Shown here piece by piece: positions 10,849 through 21,615 of a DNA stretch of 64,000 nt. A program made the position numbers and the translations under genes. The DNA lies in contig NW_026705324.1 in assembly GCF_029867415.1 (NCBI RefSeq), forward strand, positions 248,001 to 312,000, given 5' to 3'. This DNA is from Vicia villosa (taxonomy: Eukaryota; Streptophyta; Magnoliopsida; Fabales; Fabaceae). Position 1 is the first letter of the stretch. Each line of letters starts with the position of its first letter. Below the pieces are notes generated by a model, which made no database searches, was not told where the DNA came from, and was given only the letters and a program-made list of their open reading frames with translations.

Positions 10849-12600
10849 CTAAGGTGTAAGCATTTTACACGAATAAGGGGAAGCCTCGTTCGATTCAGCC
10901 AAATCTACTTCGAAATCCTCAAAATCATATTGGTTATCGAAGATCTCGGGCTCTTCTTCGTCTGCTTCGACGTAGGCCACTCGTTCCTTCTTATAATTTT
11001 TATTTGCTCTGGCCTTCTCGTCTTTTAGTCGTTCAACTTCTCTAACTCTATCGTCCAATTGAGCCATATATCGAAGGTATTGGATATCCAACTTCTTTCG
11101 AATAGAGTAATCGAGTCCACCGGCGGCCATTTCGACTAGTTCATGTTCAGGAACTACTGTGAAACATCTAGATTTCAAAAAAAGGAACCTATTCAAATAA
11201 TCATCTATAGGTTCAGTGAATTTTCTTTTGATGTTGGCCAATTCTTTAAGACTAATTTTGGTTTGTCCCATGTAGAACTGCTCATGAAATAATCTTTCTA
11301 AACGAGACCAAGTATCTATGGAATTTGGTGGAAGTGTGGTAAACCACGTGAATGCATATTTCGTTAAAGAACTAGGAAAATATTTCATTCTTAAGTTCTC
11401 ATTGTTCACTAAATCCCCAGTCTTGGTTAGGTACCTTGATACATGTTCAACAGTAGATTCACTGGTATCTCCTGCGAATTTAGTAAATTTGGGGACTTTA
11501 ACTCCCCTAGTTAATTCTGTTTGTATAACGTAATCAGACAAAGGAGAAGTGTAGTTTGGCCTTCGAAGTCCAGTATTGAAACCATTCTGGGCCATGATCC
11601 TTTCGATCATATTTGTTAAATTATTTTCGACTATGTTATCTCTCCTAACCCTATGAATCACTTCTTCAGCGTTTTGGTCTCTATTGACCATCATCACCCT
11701 CCTAGGTTGTTCTTCAAGAATTTCCTGTCAAACTACTGGGTTATCTGCTCTTGCCCCCATGGTTCCTTCTTCAGGGGGTGGTCTTGGTGGTCGAATTTGA
11801 TTTATGGTTGGTTCATCTTCCTGAATAACTACTTGGTTTGATCTACGGGGATTGGAAGTTTTAGGAGCGCCTATAAAATCTGCTATGCGCCCCATTTGTA
11901 CTGACAATTGTTGATATGTTTCGAAATTGTCCTGATTAGTCCTATTAATGTTTTGTATTAAAGGAGAAAAAAAGGTATTCATTTATCTAGCTACGACTCC
12001 TACCATATCATGATTACTAGCGTCCATCTATTTTCGGAATGCTGCTTGATTGTTTGTTGTCAGTGTAGGCATAAAACCCTGATTTTGAAAATTTCAACCT
12101 ATATTATTCATGCCAGAACCAGAATTTTGTGTCGGAGAAAAGGTCGCCATGCCAGGTTGTGTATAAGTAGATGTATTATTATTTAAACCTGCCATAAAAG
12201 AATTCGGCATCCCAAAAGGTGGGTCTCTCCAAGGTCTTTGGGTTTCCAATCCTTGTGTCCTAGGGGGTGGTGCACCTTGGTTACCAAATGTGAGTACATG
12301 GCCTCCTTGAGTATTCGACAGAATGCCCACTGTTGTTGTAACAACAGGGGCCATTGTCGAATTATTTATTGGTGTCGTCCCTGTAGATCCAGGTGTGGCC
12401 ATTGATCGAGTATATGTTGGTATGGCCTGAGAATGGGGAATAGAAGTGGATGCATCCGTCGTACTTGCGATGACAGTACCTGATCCCTGTGGACGATTCT
12501 GTGGTCCTCCTTTGCTAGCGTTGTTAACCATTCTTCTGGTATATTTCCTTTTGGGTATTGGTTGACTATTATCAAATGTCTTACCACTCCTAAGGTTCAT
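10849..12600 (-). pseudogene. gag of element A, interrupted by stops
   Basis: Three open segments in one minus-strand frame (12094-12600, 11728-11982, 10849-11697) form a Tat-lineage Gag. It starts with MNLRSGKTF and a basic N-terminus, then a proline-rich part. The third segment contains the Retrotrans_gag core (KYFPSSLTKYAFTWFTTLPP, SWSRLERLFHEQFYMGQ-like region, TEPIDDYLNRF). Because the frame is kept, the breaks are in-frame stop codons rather than indels. The start ATG at 12600 follows the PBS by about 90 bases. Confidence 0.8.
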
Positions 12601-12686
12601 ACAACAAAGATGGAAATAGACTCACCAGTTTCAAAACCTGACTAAAATTTATTGACAAAAAACGAACAAAACACTTTCAACACCGC

Positions 12687-12702
12687 CCCACCAGGTGTGC
12701 CA
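12687..12702 (-). promoter_or_regulatory. Primer-binding site of element A
   Basis: The minus strand reads TGGCACACCTGGTGGGG three bases after the LTR end AAACA. The matching tRNA is not certain from memory, but this word is typical of Tat-lineage elements immediately downstream of the 5' LTR. Confidence 0.65.
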
Positions 12703-12928
12703 ATTTGTTTACCAGTAATTTCTGACAAACAACCGCTAGTCTTCCTAATTTATATGTGTATTTGGTAACTTACAGGATCGACTAGATTGATCCTAGGACA
12801 TGTGTCTCAAGTGTTAATTTTACTATAATTCTATTCATGATTTGGTTCTTGAATAATAACCTAGACTATGATAGTGAGATTCGACAATGAAATAAAATCT
12901 AAAGAAACAATATTCGAATAAAAGGTCT

Positions 12929-13008
12929 CTAGTATGCAAGAAATGATAAAGTTTAAACGAAATAAAGACTAGTATGCAAGAAATGATAAAGTTTAAACGA
13001 AATAAAGA
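12929..13008. repeat. Perfect 40-bp tandem duplication in A's LTR
   Basis: The 40-base unit starting CTAGTATGCAAGAAATG occurs twice in succession (12929-12968 and 12969-13008) with no differences, so it is a recent slippage-type duplication within an old LTR. Confidence 0.9.
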
Positions 13009-13220
13009 CTTGACTGGAAATTAAATGGAGTAAAAGACAATGTAATGGAACTTGTGTTCATTCTAAAACAATAAATACACTTCGAATGTAAGGAAAATCT
13101 AGGGTGTTCTTAATACATGCATGATCAACAAAACTCGTTTCTCTCGCTCTGGTACTTTGAGTAATTTAGTGATTTTTTGTATATCGGTTTGAACACACAA
13201 AATCTAGTAGTAAAGACTCC

Positions 13221-13228
13221 TATTTATA
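13221..13228 (-). promoter_or_regulatory. TATA box of A's 5' LTR
   Basis: The minus strand reads AGTATAAATAGGAG, a good plant TATA context inside the LTR, about 280 bp downstream of the LTR's U3 end. Confidence 0.55.
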
Positions 13229-13508
13229 CTAATTTTACCCTAACGGTCTCTATACAGATGAGCGCCACGTTCGTATCTCCAAATGTTGCTTTCTTCAGAT
13301 CTTCCCACGCGTTCATCTGGCGAAAGCCAATTAATTTTAAATTCGAATTCTCCCGCTCGAAAGTCCCAATTTGGCAAACGCTGTCGTCGAAGTGTATTCG
13401 CAAGTATTTCCAAAATATTTTACGTCTTTACTTCGATACAAACTTCCTCGAACTATTAAGCCATTTTCACATCACCTTACTTCGATCCGTTGTAATTCTC
13501 AGCTAACA

Positions 13509-13589
13509 CAAAGATCAGAACAAAGCTGCAACCACAAAGCATACTAAGAACTCCTATCCCCGGATCGAACCAAGAGCTCTGATACCAGT
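13509..13589 (-). mobile_element. Leader and PBS of copia element K (partial)
   Basis: GCTCTGATACCA at 13576-13587 (plus strand) is the complement of the initiator-Met tRNA PBS (TGGTATCAGAGC). It is two bases from the K LTR. The rest of K's internal region is displaced by the insertion of A; only about 80 bp remain here. Confidence 0.75.
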
Positions 13590-13999
13590 TGTTGGGAAAA
13601 TAACAAACAAAGCATAGGGAAAAAAGAAACACAATCACAACACAAGAATATAACGTGAAAACTTCAAAACTGAAAAAAAAAACCACGGCTCTTGTCAAAT
13701 GAAAACCTGAGAATAACACTGTGTGAAAATTGTTACAACACATAATATACCGTCAACTACTTCCGGCCTCCAGTACACCCACACCCTCCAAAACAAATAT
13801 TTAACTACATCTCTTAACACTCTAATACAAGAGTATAAGAGAACAAAGAAAGCCAAATACAAGCTTAAAAGTGTTATTGACTGATGCATCTTGTAAAGAA
13901 AACCTTGAACCCTTTATATAGTCTTGGGATCTCTCTTCCTTCACAAAACTAAGTAATGTGGGACTTTTTCAGCATATATATTTTCAACCAATCCCAACA
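13590..13999 (-). mobile_element. 5' LTR of Ty1/copia-like element K
   Basis: The 410-bp LTR is bounded by TGTTGGGA and TCCCAACA. On the minus strand it has a copia-like U3 with GTCCCACATTACTTAG and a TATA box CTATATAAAGGG at about 13909-13920. A tRNA-iMet PBS follows at the expected place. K is the oldest layer of the nest at 1-13999, because A lies inside it. Confidence 0.8.
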
Positions 14000-14330
14000 A
14001 TCTATACAAAAGTAAATCTCTCCAATCCAAGACACTTATAAAGCAACAAAACCTCAAGAGACACAGCGAGAACACATTTAAGGGAGGTCGGAGCCACTCA
14101 AACTACTATAAATTCAGAAACTGGATAGGATTAGTAAGGCAGACCCAGAAGACACTTGATTTTTTCACATACCTATCAAGATATCATTTCCAAGCTAAGA
14201 TGATACTCGTGTTTTCCACGTCTTTAAGTATCATTGATGAAATAGAGAAATTATATTATTTTGAAATTTACAAATTAACTAAACCACAACATGTCAAATC
14301 CTGATACCCCTCTAAAATTAAAACTACCAC
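14000..14330. other. Non-coding flank
   Basis: This is 330 bp of AT-rich sequence between the K LTR and the next MITE. No ORF, repeat or RNA gene was recognised. Confidence 0.4.
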
Positions 14331-14333
14331 TAG

Positions 14334-14759
14334 TGGTATGTTTGGTATAGAAGAAATATGAGAGAGAGAAGTTGAGAGGAGAGAAGATGAGGAGAAGTAT
14401 TAAATTCTTTGTGTTTAATTTAAAAGAGAGAAGTTGAAGAGAGAAACAAATATGTGGGGTCCACAGGTTTTTTCAATCTTCTCATAATAGAAGAGAAAGT
14501 AGAAAGAGGAATAAAATGACATTAATGTCCTTAGTGAGTATGAATATTTAATTCAATGAATGTTTAATAAATTAATCTGATCAATGATATTTAGGACTTT
14601 TTGTAAAATAAGATACTTCTTTCTCTTCAATTTCTCTCTTTATTCTCTTATACCAAACAATACACCAAATCTACTCTATTTCTTATCTATTTCTCTCTTA
14701 TCACACTCTTTCTCACATCTTTCTCTCTTTTCAACTTCTTCTCTCTTCCAAACACACCC
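14334..14759. mobile_element. Tourist/PIF-like MITE
   Basis: The 426-bp element has imperfect inverted ends TGGTATGTTTGG and CCAAACACACCC (10 of 12 matched), with GAGAGA-rich and TCTCTC-rich arms that could fold on each other. It is flanked by TAG on both sides (14331-14333, 14760-14762). The 3-bp duplication and the GGGTGTGTTTGG terminus fit PIF/Harbinger-type MITEs. No coding capacity. Confidence 0.6.
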
Positions 14760-14762
14760 TAG

Positions 14763-15180
14763 ATGCAAGTGTAAAAGTCTCCTTTTCGTAAAAATAAAAA
14801 AACATAAAAATCTTACAAATTAGCATAAAAATACTTATAAAATCCATGTTGTGAAAAGGGTTGGAAGTCTTAATACGCTAGTTTCTTTTCATTTTCCTTT
14901 TAGAAATTCTAGGTTTCAAATGGAGGACAGCAGAGCATGTGACATATTCAAATATAGTGAAATAGATAGGGAAATTACGTGCTTATATAAAATAAAAAAA
15001 ATAAAAAAAGGGAAATTACGTAATATAATAAAACTAATTCAATTATTTTTCATTCAACTCTGTTTATTATTTCTAAATTTATACAATAAAATTGACTAAT
15101 TATTTAATATCTCATTCTCCGTTGAATGTGATCCTATATCAAATTTCAAACATAGCCTTTAAACTACACCATAGTTGTGT
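14763..15180. other. Upstream region of the small secreted-peptide gene
   Basis: AT-rich non-coding sequence with A-rich runs near 14990-15015. No transposon ends are seen. It is the probable promoter-distal region of the gene at 15242. Confidence 0.4.
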
Positions 15181-15184
15181 TGTG

Positions 15185-15198
15185 GTAATATATATAGC
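15185..15198 (+). promoter_or_regulatory. TATA box of the small gene
   Basis: GTAATATATATAGCC lies about 50 bases upstream of the ATG at 15242. That would give a short untranslated leader that is A/C-rich, a normal plant pattern. Confidence 0.55.
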
Positions 15199-15241
15199 CA
15201 AGACAGTAGACACCCAAAAACTAGCACCTCAAATTCCAAAC

Positions 15242-15478
15242 ATGTCTTATTTATCTGTGCTTGTTTTGTTTCTTGCAGTTATCACTGTGATCAATCCTGC
15301 AATGAATCCCCAGCTTCGTATACAAGCGGATAGTGGCAACCCACCAACCATGGATTCAGAAAATCCTGTTGATCTCAATCGCCCAACCGTTTCTTTTGTT
15401 CCTCAGATTCACACCCCAAAACCACCAGGTTTTCAACCACCACCTCCATTTCCACATCCTCCTCACAGATTTAAGTAA
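15242..15478 (+). CDS. Putative small secreted proline-rich peptide
   Basis: The 78-residue product starts with a hydrophobic segment (SYLSVLVLFLAVITVINPA, residues 2-20) that looks like a signal peptide. A short polar middle follows (about residues 29-55, with SENPVDLNRP). The tail is rich in proline and histidine with the blocks PKPPGF, PPPPFPHPPH and a basic end RFK. There are no cysteines, so it is not a defensin- or NCR-type peptide. I chose this ATG over the in-frame 15092 because the earlier one lies upstream of the TATA box. The gene stands alone between two MITEs and is the only coding sequence here not belonging to a transposon. I do not recognise the family; a signalling-peptide precursor or a small cell-wall protein is possible. 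Confidence 0.55.
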   Translation: MSYLSVLVLFLAVITVINPAMNPQLRIQADSGNPPTMDSENPVDLNRPTVSFVPQIHTPKPPGFQPPPPFPHPPHRFK

Positions 15479-15776
15479 TATTACTTCTTCTTATTAAATA
15501 AGAAAAAGTTGACTTTTTGAATAATCAATGTATCTCATCCATGATATAATTCAAATATATTTATTATTTAATGAATTAAAAAATAAATTTTCTATTATAA
15601 ATAAGATCGGAGATAGTACGATTCTATTTATAAGAGAAAGATGGTTATTTAATTTTATTGAATAATAAATGCATCATATGATTTCTATATAATTAATGAA
15701 TTTAAAAAGTAATTTTTGTGCATTTTAGGCTGCTGTATTTGTTTGCTTGTGCTTATAGTATCATATTGTACGATGT
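15479..15776. other. 3' flank of the small gene
   Basis: About 300 bp of AT-rich sequence follow the stop codon. No second ORF was seen. Confidence 0.35.
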
Positions 15777-15785
15777 TTTTATTAA

Positions 15786-16134
15786 GGGTTAATGAACTTT
15801 TTGGTCTTTTAAATATCTCAAACTTCGTTTTTACCCTCTTTAAAATTTTCCTTCAAAAGAATGGTCCTCCTAAAATTTTAGATTTTAACTTTTAGTTCCT
15901 CATGACAAAAGCGTAGTTAAAATGGTCTCTAATTCCGTCGCTAAAATTAAAAAAAAAAACCGCTAAAACCGTCGCTAAAAACCATTGCTAAATTGTAAAA
16001 ACCGTCGCTAAATTACAAGAGGAACCAAAAGTTAAAATTTAAAATTTTAGGAGGACCATTCTTTGAAGGAAAATTTTAAAGGGACTAAAAACGAAGTTTG
16101 AGATATTTAGAGGGACCAAAAAGTTCATTAACCC
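15786..16134. mobile_element. Mutator-type MITE with long inverted repeats
   Basis: The 349-bp element has inverted repeats of about 115 bp (starting GGGTTAATGAACTTTTTGG) and is flanked by a perfect 9-bp duplication, TTTTATTAA (15777-15785, 16135-16143). A 9-bp duplication with long terminal inverted repeats indicates the Mutator superfamily. The loop between the arms contains several copies of ACCGTCGCTAAA-like words. There is no coding capacity. Confidence 0.85.
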
Positions 16135-16177
16135 TTTTATTAATTTGATTGTGCATATCAAATAAATAAGAAGAGCA

Positions 16178-16182
16178 GTATG
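16178..16182. repeat. Left target-site duplication of D (GTATG)
   Basis: GTATG directly precedes the first LTR of D and is repeated exactly after the third LTR at 44416-44420. Confidence 0.85.
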
Positions 16183-19100
16183 TGTAACACCCCATTTCTA
16201 CCCGACAAATATATATAAATCAGAGTTTTCAAAAATTTCTCAATAAACAAATGAGGCGTCACATAATAAAACAAAACAAATCAACTCGTCGCATAAAGCG
16301 GATACATAGCACCTTTGAAACAAAATAACTTATTTTATTAAAACACAGCGGAATCGCTTAAGAATGTATTCAATAAAATATCCTCAGTTAACTTATCATT
16401 TTGTTCAACAAAGATAACACAATTAAACAACAACATCATAAAAGACATAAATCGTTCCCCCCAGAGTGCTACGTATCAGAGCGACAACCGATTCGAGTAA
16501 TGACAACTAAATCTTCATACTTGAATACCTGCACGTTACCAATATAAAGGCAACGGCGAAACAAGAGAAAAGGGTGAGATATCAAATCATATAAGTGGGC
16601 ATATGATAAATTGCATGCTAGGATTCAGACATATAAAATCATCACATCACAAGTATCAATAGCTACTATACACATCATACTTCTACAGTTCATTAATCTC
16701 ACATACTTTTCATCACACAACAAGTCATGATCATGTAAATAGTATCATCTAATAAATTTCACATATTCAAGTAAGCACAAAATTTAATAGTATAATACTC
16801 AAAAGATTCAATACTATTATCCCAAATATATACACAATCCATCATTATCACATATTCACACGTTTAACCAATTATATATCAAAACATCACCAATTTCAAT
16901 TATCACATCTCATGTACACATGACAATCACATAAATGCATATATTCAAACATCACTTAACCTCAATGTGACTCAATGCAAGACATGTGACTCTATGCATG
17001 TGGTACCCAATGTGGACCCAAAGTTCCACCGCTTCCGATTCATATAGAATCTAGCCACGCTTCAGATCCGGACAAGATCAAAGCCACCAAATGTAAACAT
17101 ATAGTTTACCGCTTCCGATTCACTTTAGAATCTAAGCCTCGCTTATGTTTCAAAGCAAACCACCTTTGTTTCAAGGCATCCATGATATGAATGTATGTAC
17201 AATGTTAATCAAACATATGCAATTAAGATCATCTCTACCATCTTAATATTTAGCATATCACAATAATTCAACTCGATGAATTATCCACCAATTGTACACA
17301 ACATTCACAACACATACATATCATTCACATATAAAAGGTCAAATAATCAATTACGATTTACAAAATCCAATTAACACTAGTAACCATACTATCTCATGTT
17401 AATTCTCATTTTGCCAATTATATATGAACATACACATTTAAAATCAAGCAATTAATCATTAAAATTAATGCTATCCAACTACCCACAGAGAATCAATATC
17501 AAAACAACATCATTGACATAATAATATATATTTCTCAACATACATATTCAATCAAAACACAATTACGGATAAATTCTCAAAATATCGTAATTTACCGACA
17601 AACTAAATAGTTAATTTAATTCCAATTTATATTCTAATCAATTAAACACATTGAAATTAATTCAACTATTAATTTAATCAACCAATTAATAATCACACTA
17701 TATTAATTTAATTCACTTCTATTTCTACTCCATTTCCAATTTTTGTAGCATTCTATTGCTCAAGACCATTTTTATTAAAAAGAATAACACGCTAGCTTTC
17801 TAACGCCTCGAACGGAGACTCAAACGGAGTTACGGTTCAAAAGATATGAATTGTTAAAGTCCCAATAAAAAAACAAACACCGACGTTATACACTGACAAC
17901 TCTAAACATGTCAGAATTACTCAAAACAAATAAAAATATGACTCTTAATAATTCAAAACAACTCTGACAACTTATTGTCGACTCTAACAACTCTATTGAC
18001 AACTCTAACAACTCTATTGACAATTCTATTAAATTATTATAATTCATTTATAAAGAATGTTTAAATAAAACACAATTTCGGTCGATTTGTAAATTATCAC
18101 AATTTCAACAAAATAACACCACCATGTTAATCTACTAATTTAACTTAGCTACCACGTAAATTTTTATCAAGTTCCGAGCAACTAATTATACCGCTTGATT
18201 CGGCTATTTCGATCAAACGGGAATGTTTTGCATTTATTAATTCTATACTACACTCTTTCTATCTTACTCTTTCTAATTATATGTTGTTCTATTCATGTTA
18301 CTGTTTCGTTATCCTACTACTCCAATCACATTCTAATACACATTATAATTTATTTATTGCATCATATATTTCTTTAAAAATAATAGTACACAAAACATGA
18401 AACATGAAATATATGACACGTTTACAAAATCTATCTTAGAGATGCAATTGCATTATTTAATTGGCATGACATGATACATCTTAAGTCCTTAGGCATGAGA
18501 ACAGGAAAAGTGTGGGTAATAGCAAAGTGCTTGCTTAAGAAGACTCATTCAGCTTTGCAACGAAACTAAAGTATTCTGTTGATTTGTTGGCATGTCATAA
18601 ACACAAAATGAAAATGAGAAGAATGATTATGAAAATGGGGTCCCACACATGCCCTTGCCGCCTGTTATGGGCTTGTTATTGTAGGCCATCAAAGGCCAAA
18701 TGCCACCCGTCAACCCTCATGCTCGCGGCAACATCCAATTTCTTACGCACAACATAACACCATATTTATTTCCAGAAAGCAATTTCAACAACAACCGTAA
18801 ACTATTCAGCACAGCAATTCAATAACCTAAAATCCCTAATTTTCTTCAAACAACCCACCACGACATAAATTAAGGAAGGCAGTACATGTTATTCATGGTA
18901 AATTCTCTCTTTTCCAGCAACAATTAACACAAGCAAAAGCAACAAATCTACACACCTAATTACCCACATACAATTGTTCATGAACCCCATTATAGGAAGA
19001 GAACCCCACCCTTACCTTATCAATGGAAGCAACTCAAAGGGTCTCTATTTGCATCTTCAATTTGGCACCATTGATGAAAATCTCCAAGCTTCTTCTTCTT

Positions 19101-19494
19101 CTCCATAGTCTTGCCTCTTTCTCCTCTATTCTTGTTTCTTTCATTATGACAACTCTCCTCTTTCTAAATCTCTAAAACCCTAATATAAAACCAACTGGGC
19201 TTAGTGTTTAAATCCTCTCTTTATTTAATATCCTCCAAAATCAATTTAGGCCCAATAAGAGATATAACTCAAATAATCAATTATATCACTTATAATAATA
19301 ATAATTCCTTCAATATAATAATTCCGACTTATAAATAATATTATTCTTAATATTATTTTCTGACTATCCGACTTCGAATTATATAATTCCAAATACGCCC
19401 TTAAATAACACCGACAATCCAAATTCGACTAAATCAAATATTTAAATCCTTCAATAATTTAATTAACCAATTTAATTAAATTCGGGGTGTTACA
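16183..19494 (-). repeat. D LTR 1 (outer 3' LTR)
   Basis: This 3,312-bp copy differs from LTR 2 and LTR 3 at about a dozen sites in its left half (for example TAATGACAAC against TAACGACAAC near 16500, and GCTAGCTTTC against GCTAGATTTC near 17790). In its right half it agrees with LTR 2. Inside are a 21-bp short repeat of TGACAACTCTAACAACTC type (about 17955-18025) and a duplicated ACCGCTTCCGATTCA block (17028 and 17108). Confidence 0.9.
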
Positions 19495-19510
19495 ACTCTC
19501 CCTCACTTAG
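19495..19510 (-). promoter_or_regulatory. Polypurine tract of D, first unit
   Basis: The minus strand reads CTAAGTGAGGGAGAGT next to the LTR start TGTAACACCCC. Confidence 0.7.
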
Positions 19511-21432
19511 AATATTTTCGTCCTCGAAAATTGGCTCAACACCATCCAAACACAAACCTCGTATCCAAATATCAATCTCTAAATCGCGCTTGGTAACACT
19601 TCGATCACTACCTCTTCGTCACAACAATGATTCTCATGAACATAAACACATTACAGTTCTTACCAGTTTTGCAATAATCAACGACTCACTGCAGTATTTT
19701 GGCGCATCACACTTATTCCAACAGTCCATCAATCCAAATATCAATATAACTCATCTTTACCGACTTTTGGCATATAGTTTCTTACTCCCTCAAGCCTTAC
19801 AACAACAGTGTCACCTAAGGCTTCCGCTGCTCAACTCTGATAATTCTCTTTTAAGTCACCATTCTTGATAAAATTTCGTCCACTTATATGGTTCACAAAC
19901 TCTCGATCCAATACAAACTTTCTTCAATACTCATCCCCACATCGTTGTTTACTTGATAATTCCAATCTTTCACTTTGTGACACTCGCTTGCATAAAACGC
20001 ACCACACCGATTGTTAATCTCATCTAATTCTAACTCAACCATCCCTCTTACTAAGCTACACAAACTAATGGGCGACTATCTTCACAATAAAATATAGATA
20101 TTCTTTCTACACTATTAAGACAACAAGACAAATCTATAACGTCCAACACGAGTTTCGTCTACCATTAACAATAGATTGAGGGTGATCAGTTCCCCAATTT
20201 TCCAATTAGTATCCGACAACCTTAGTGGAGTATAAATCGTTGTTACATCAAAATAACGTCCTTTCCGAATTTCCACTTAAATCCATTAACACGACGTAAT
20301 CCAATGATTCACTTTATGTTTTTACAATTCCTACAACATCTTACCTTATCAATCGATCTTGTCAATGAGACACCGACGTCCAAACATAATAAAAAAGTCT
20401 AATTCACAATCACTTAGCATCACACAATTTTTTTTTCTGAACCGAAGTCATCCTCACGATAAAATGGCGATAGAAATTCCATACAGTCCTTTTATACACA
20501 CCGCCACTTTTGGCATCCCAAATACGACTTCTATCATCCCTAAGTCTGAATTTTTCTTCGCTACTACTTCACCCTTCCTTAAAATTCATCAGTACTCGAA
20601 CCATTTTAATACCGAACATCTCGTTCTCTCATCTTAATCATCAATAACAAGTTCTGCTTAACTTCACTTCAGAAATTTGCGGTAATAAGCATTCTTATTC
20701 AACAGGCTTAGACATTTCCATAAGGTAGAATACAACTTCACCTCTTCGTAGGCTCAAACGGTACGTCCAAATGATACTCGAAACCCAAGATACAAATCTC
20801 TGACATTATCCGAATTGTAAACATCGACATCAAGCATTGACAATTTTTATGTTATCTCCTAAACTCCTCAAATAACTTCGACGACAAACTGCACCTCATC
20901 CCAACGTCATCGCGTCAAAATCAAATTTATTAGGGCTGCGGAAATCATTCTTATAATACACTTCATCTCGTTATCTTTCTGACGCTTCAAACAAAGTTCA
21001 AATCAGATATCCAAAACTCAAGCTACGCGCATTCTCGAGTTCCAACTCGGGTTTGCGATTCACAACACTTCACACATCGACTACGTTCATTAATCACTTA
21101 TGCAAGTCTAACATAAAGTCTACCGCAACTTTATCACTTTAACACTTGTCAAACACCGGCATCAGGCGCAAAGGTTAAACACACAGACAAGTTCTCAGTC
21201 CTCAACCGTGCTGAACATCGCCACTCAACATACTTGACCATCCCTTACAACAGAAACATCTTCAAGAAGTAAAACTTCTCCCCCACTTGTAATCAAACCA
21301 ATCCCTACAACAAAGCAAACAAGTACTGACAGTGTTTCACACACATGTCGCGTACTAAGGAATAAAACACTGACATCATTCAACTGTCACACAACTCAAC
21401 TGACTCGACAACTTGGCCGGACGGACCGACCT
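19511..21432 (-). other. Non-coding internal region of D, first unit
   Basis: Almost 2 kb lie between polypurine tract and PBS without any retrotransposon domain on either strand; the longest open frames are under 95 codons and stop-rich. It matches the second unit (39169-41090) with only about five differences by eye. Such conserved non-coding interiors are known for large retrotransposon derivatives, which borrow enzymes from relatives. Confidence 0.75.
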
Positions 21433-21444
21433 GCTCTGATACCA
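21433..21444 (-). promoter_or_regulatory. PBS of D, first unit (initiator-Met tRNA)
   Basis: GCTCTGATACCA on the plus strand equals TGGTATCAGAGC on the minus strand. It is four bases from the LTR end TGTAACACCCC at 21449. Confidence 0.85.
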
Positions 21445-21448
21445 CTAT

Positions 21449-21615
21449 TGTAACACCCCATTTCTACCCGACAAATATATATAAATCAGAGTTTTCAAAA
21501 ATTTCTCAATAAACAAATGAGGCGTCACATAATAAAACAAAACAAATCAACTCGTCGCATAAAGCGGATACATAGCACCTTTGAAACAAAATAACTTATT
21601 TTATTAAAACACAGC
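21449..21615 (-). repeat. D LTR 2, left part
   Basis: First 167 bp of the middle LTR up to the insertion point of F. The last five bases, ACAGC, are repeated after F at 36003-36007. Confidence 0.9.

Larger units (their letters stand above)
12706..13508 (-). repeat. 5' LTR of element A
   Basis: On the plus strand the LTR runs from TGTTTACCAG (12706) to GCTAACA (13508), 803 bp. The inner end matches the start of E's LTR (TGTTTACC at 45414) and the length is close to E's 766 bp, so A and E belong to one family. A TATAAATA box lies at 13221-13228 on the minus strand. A 40-bp tandem duplication sits at 12929-13008. The flank beyond 13508 is the leader of copia element K, so A inserted into K. Confidence 0.75.

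Noticed and set aside
13695..13889. 64-codon ORF in K's LTR
   Set aside because: It lies wholly inside the LTR downstream of its TATA box and resembles no protein.
15092..15241. N-terminal extension of the small gene
   Set aside because: It would start upstream of the TATA box; the hydrophobic segment after the ATG at 15242 makes a better N-terminus.
19590..20637. Two 92-codon plus-strand ORFs inside D (repeated at 39248-40295)
   Set aside because: They run against the element's direction, have no recognisable domain and match the unusual Ser/His/Asn content of chance frames in AT-rich DNA.
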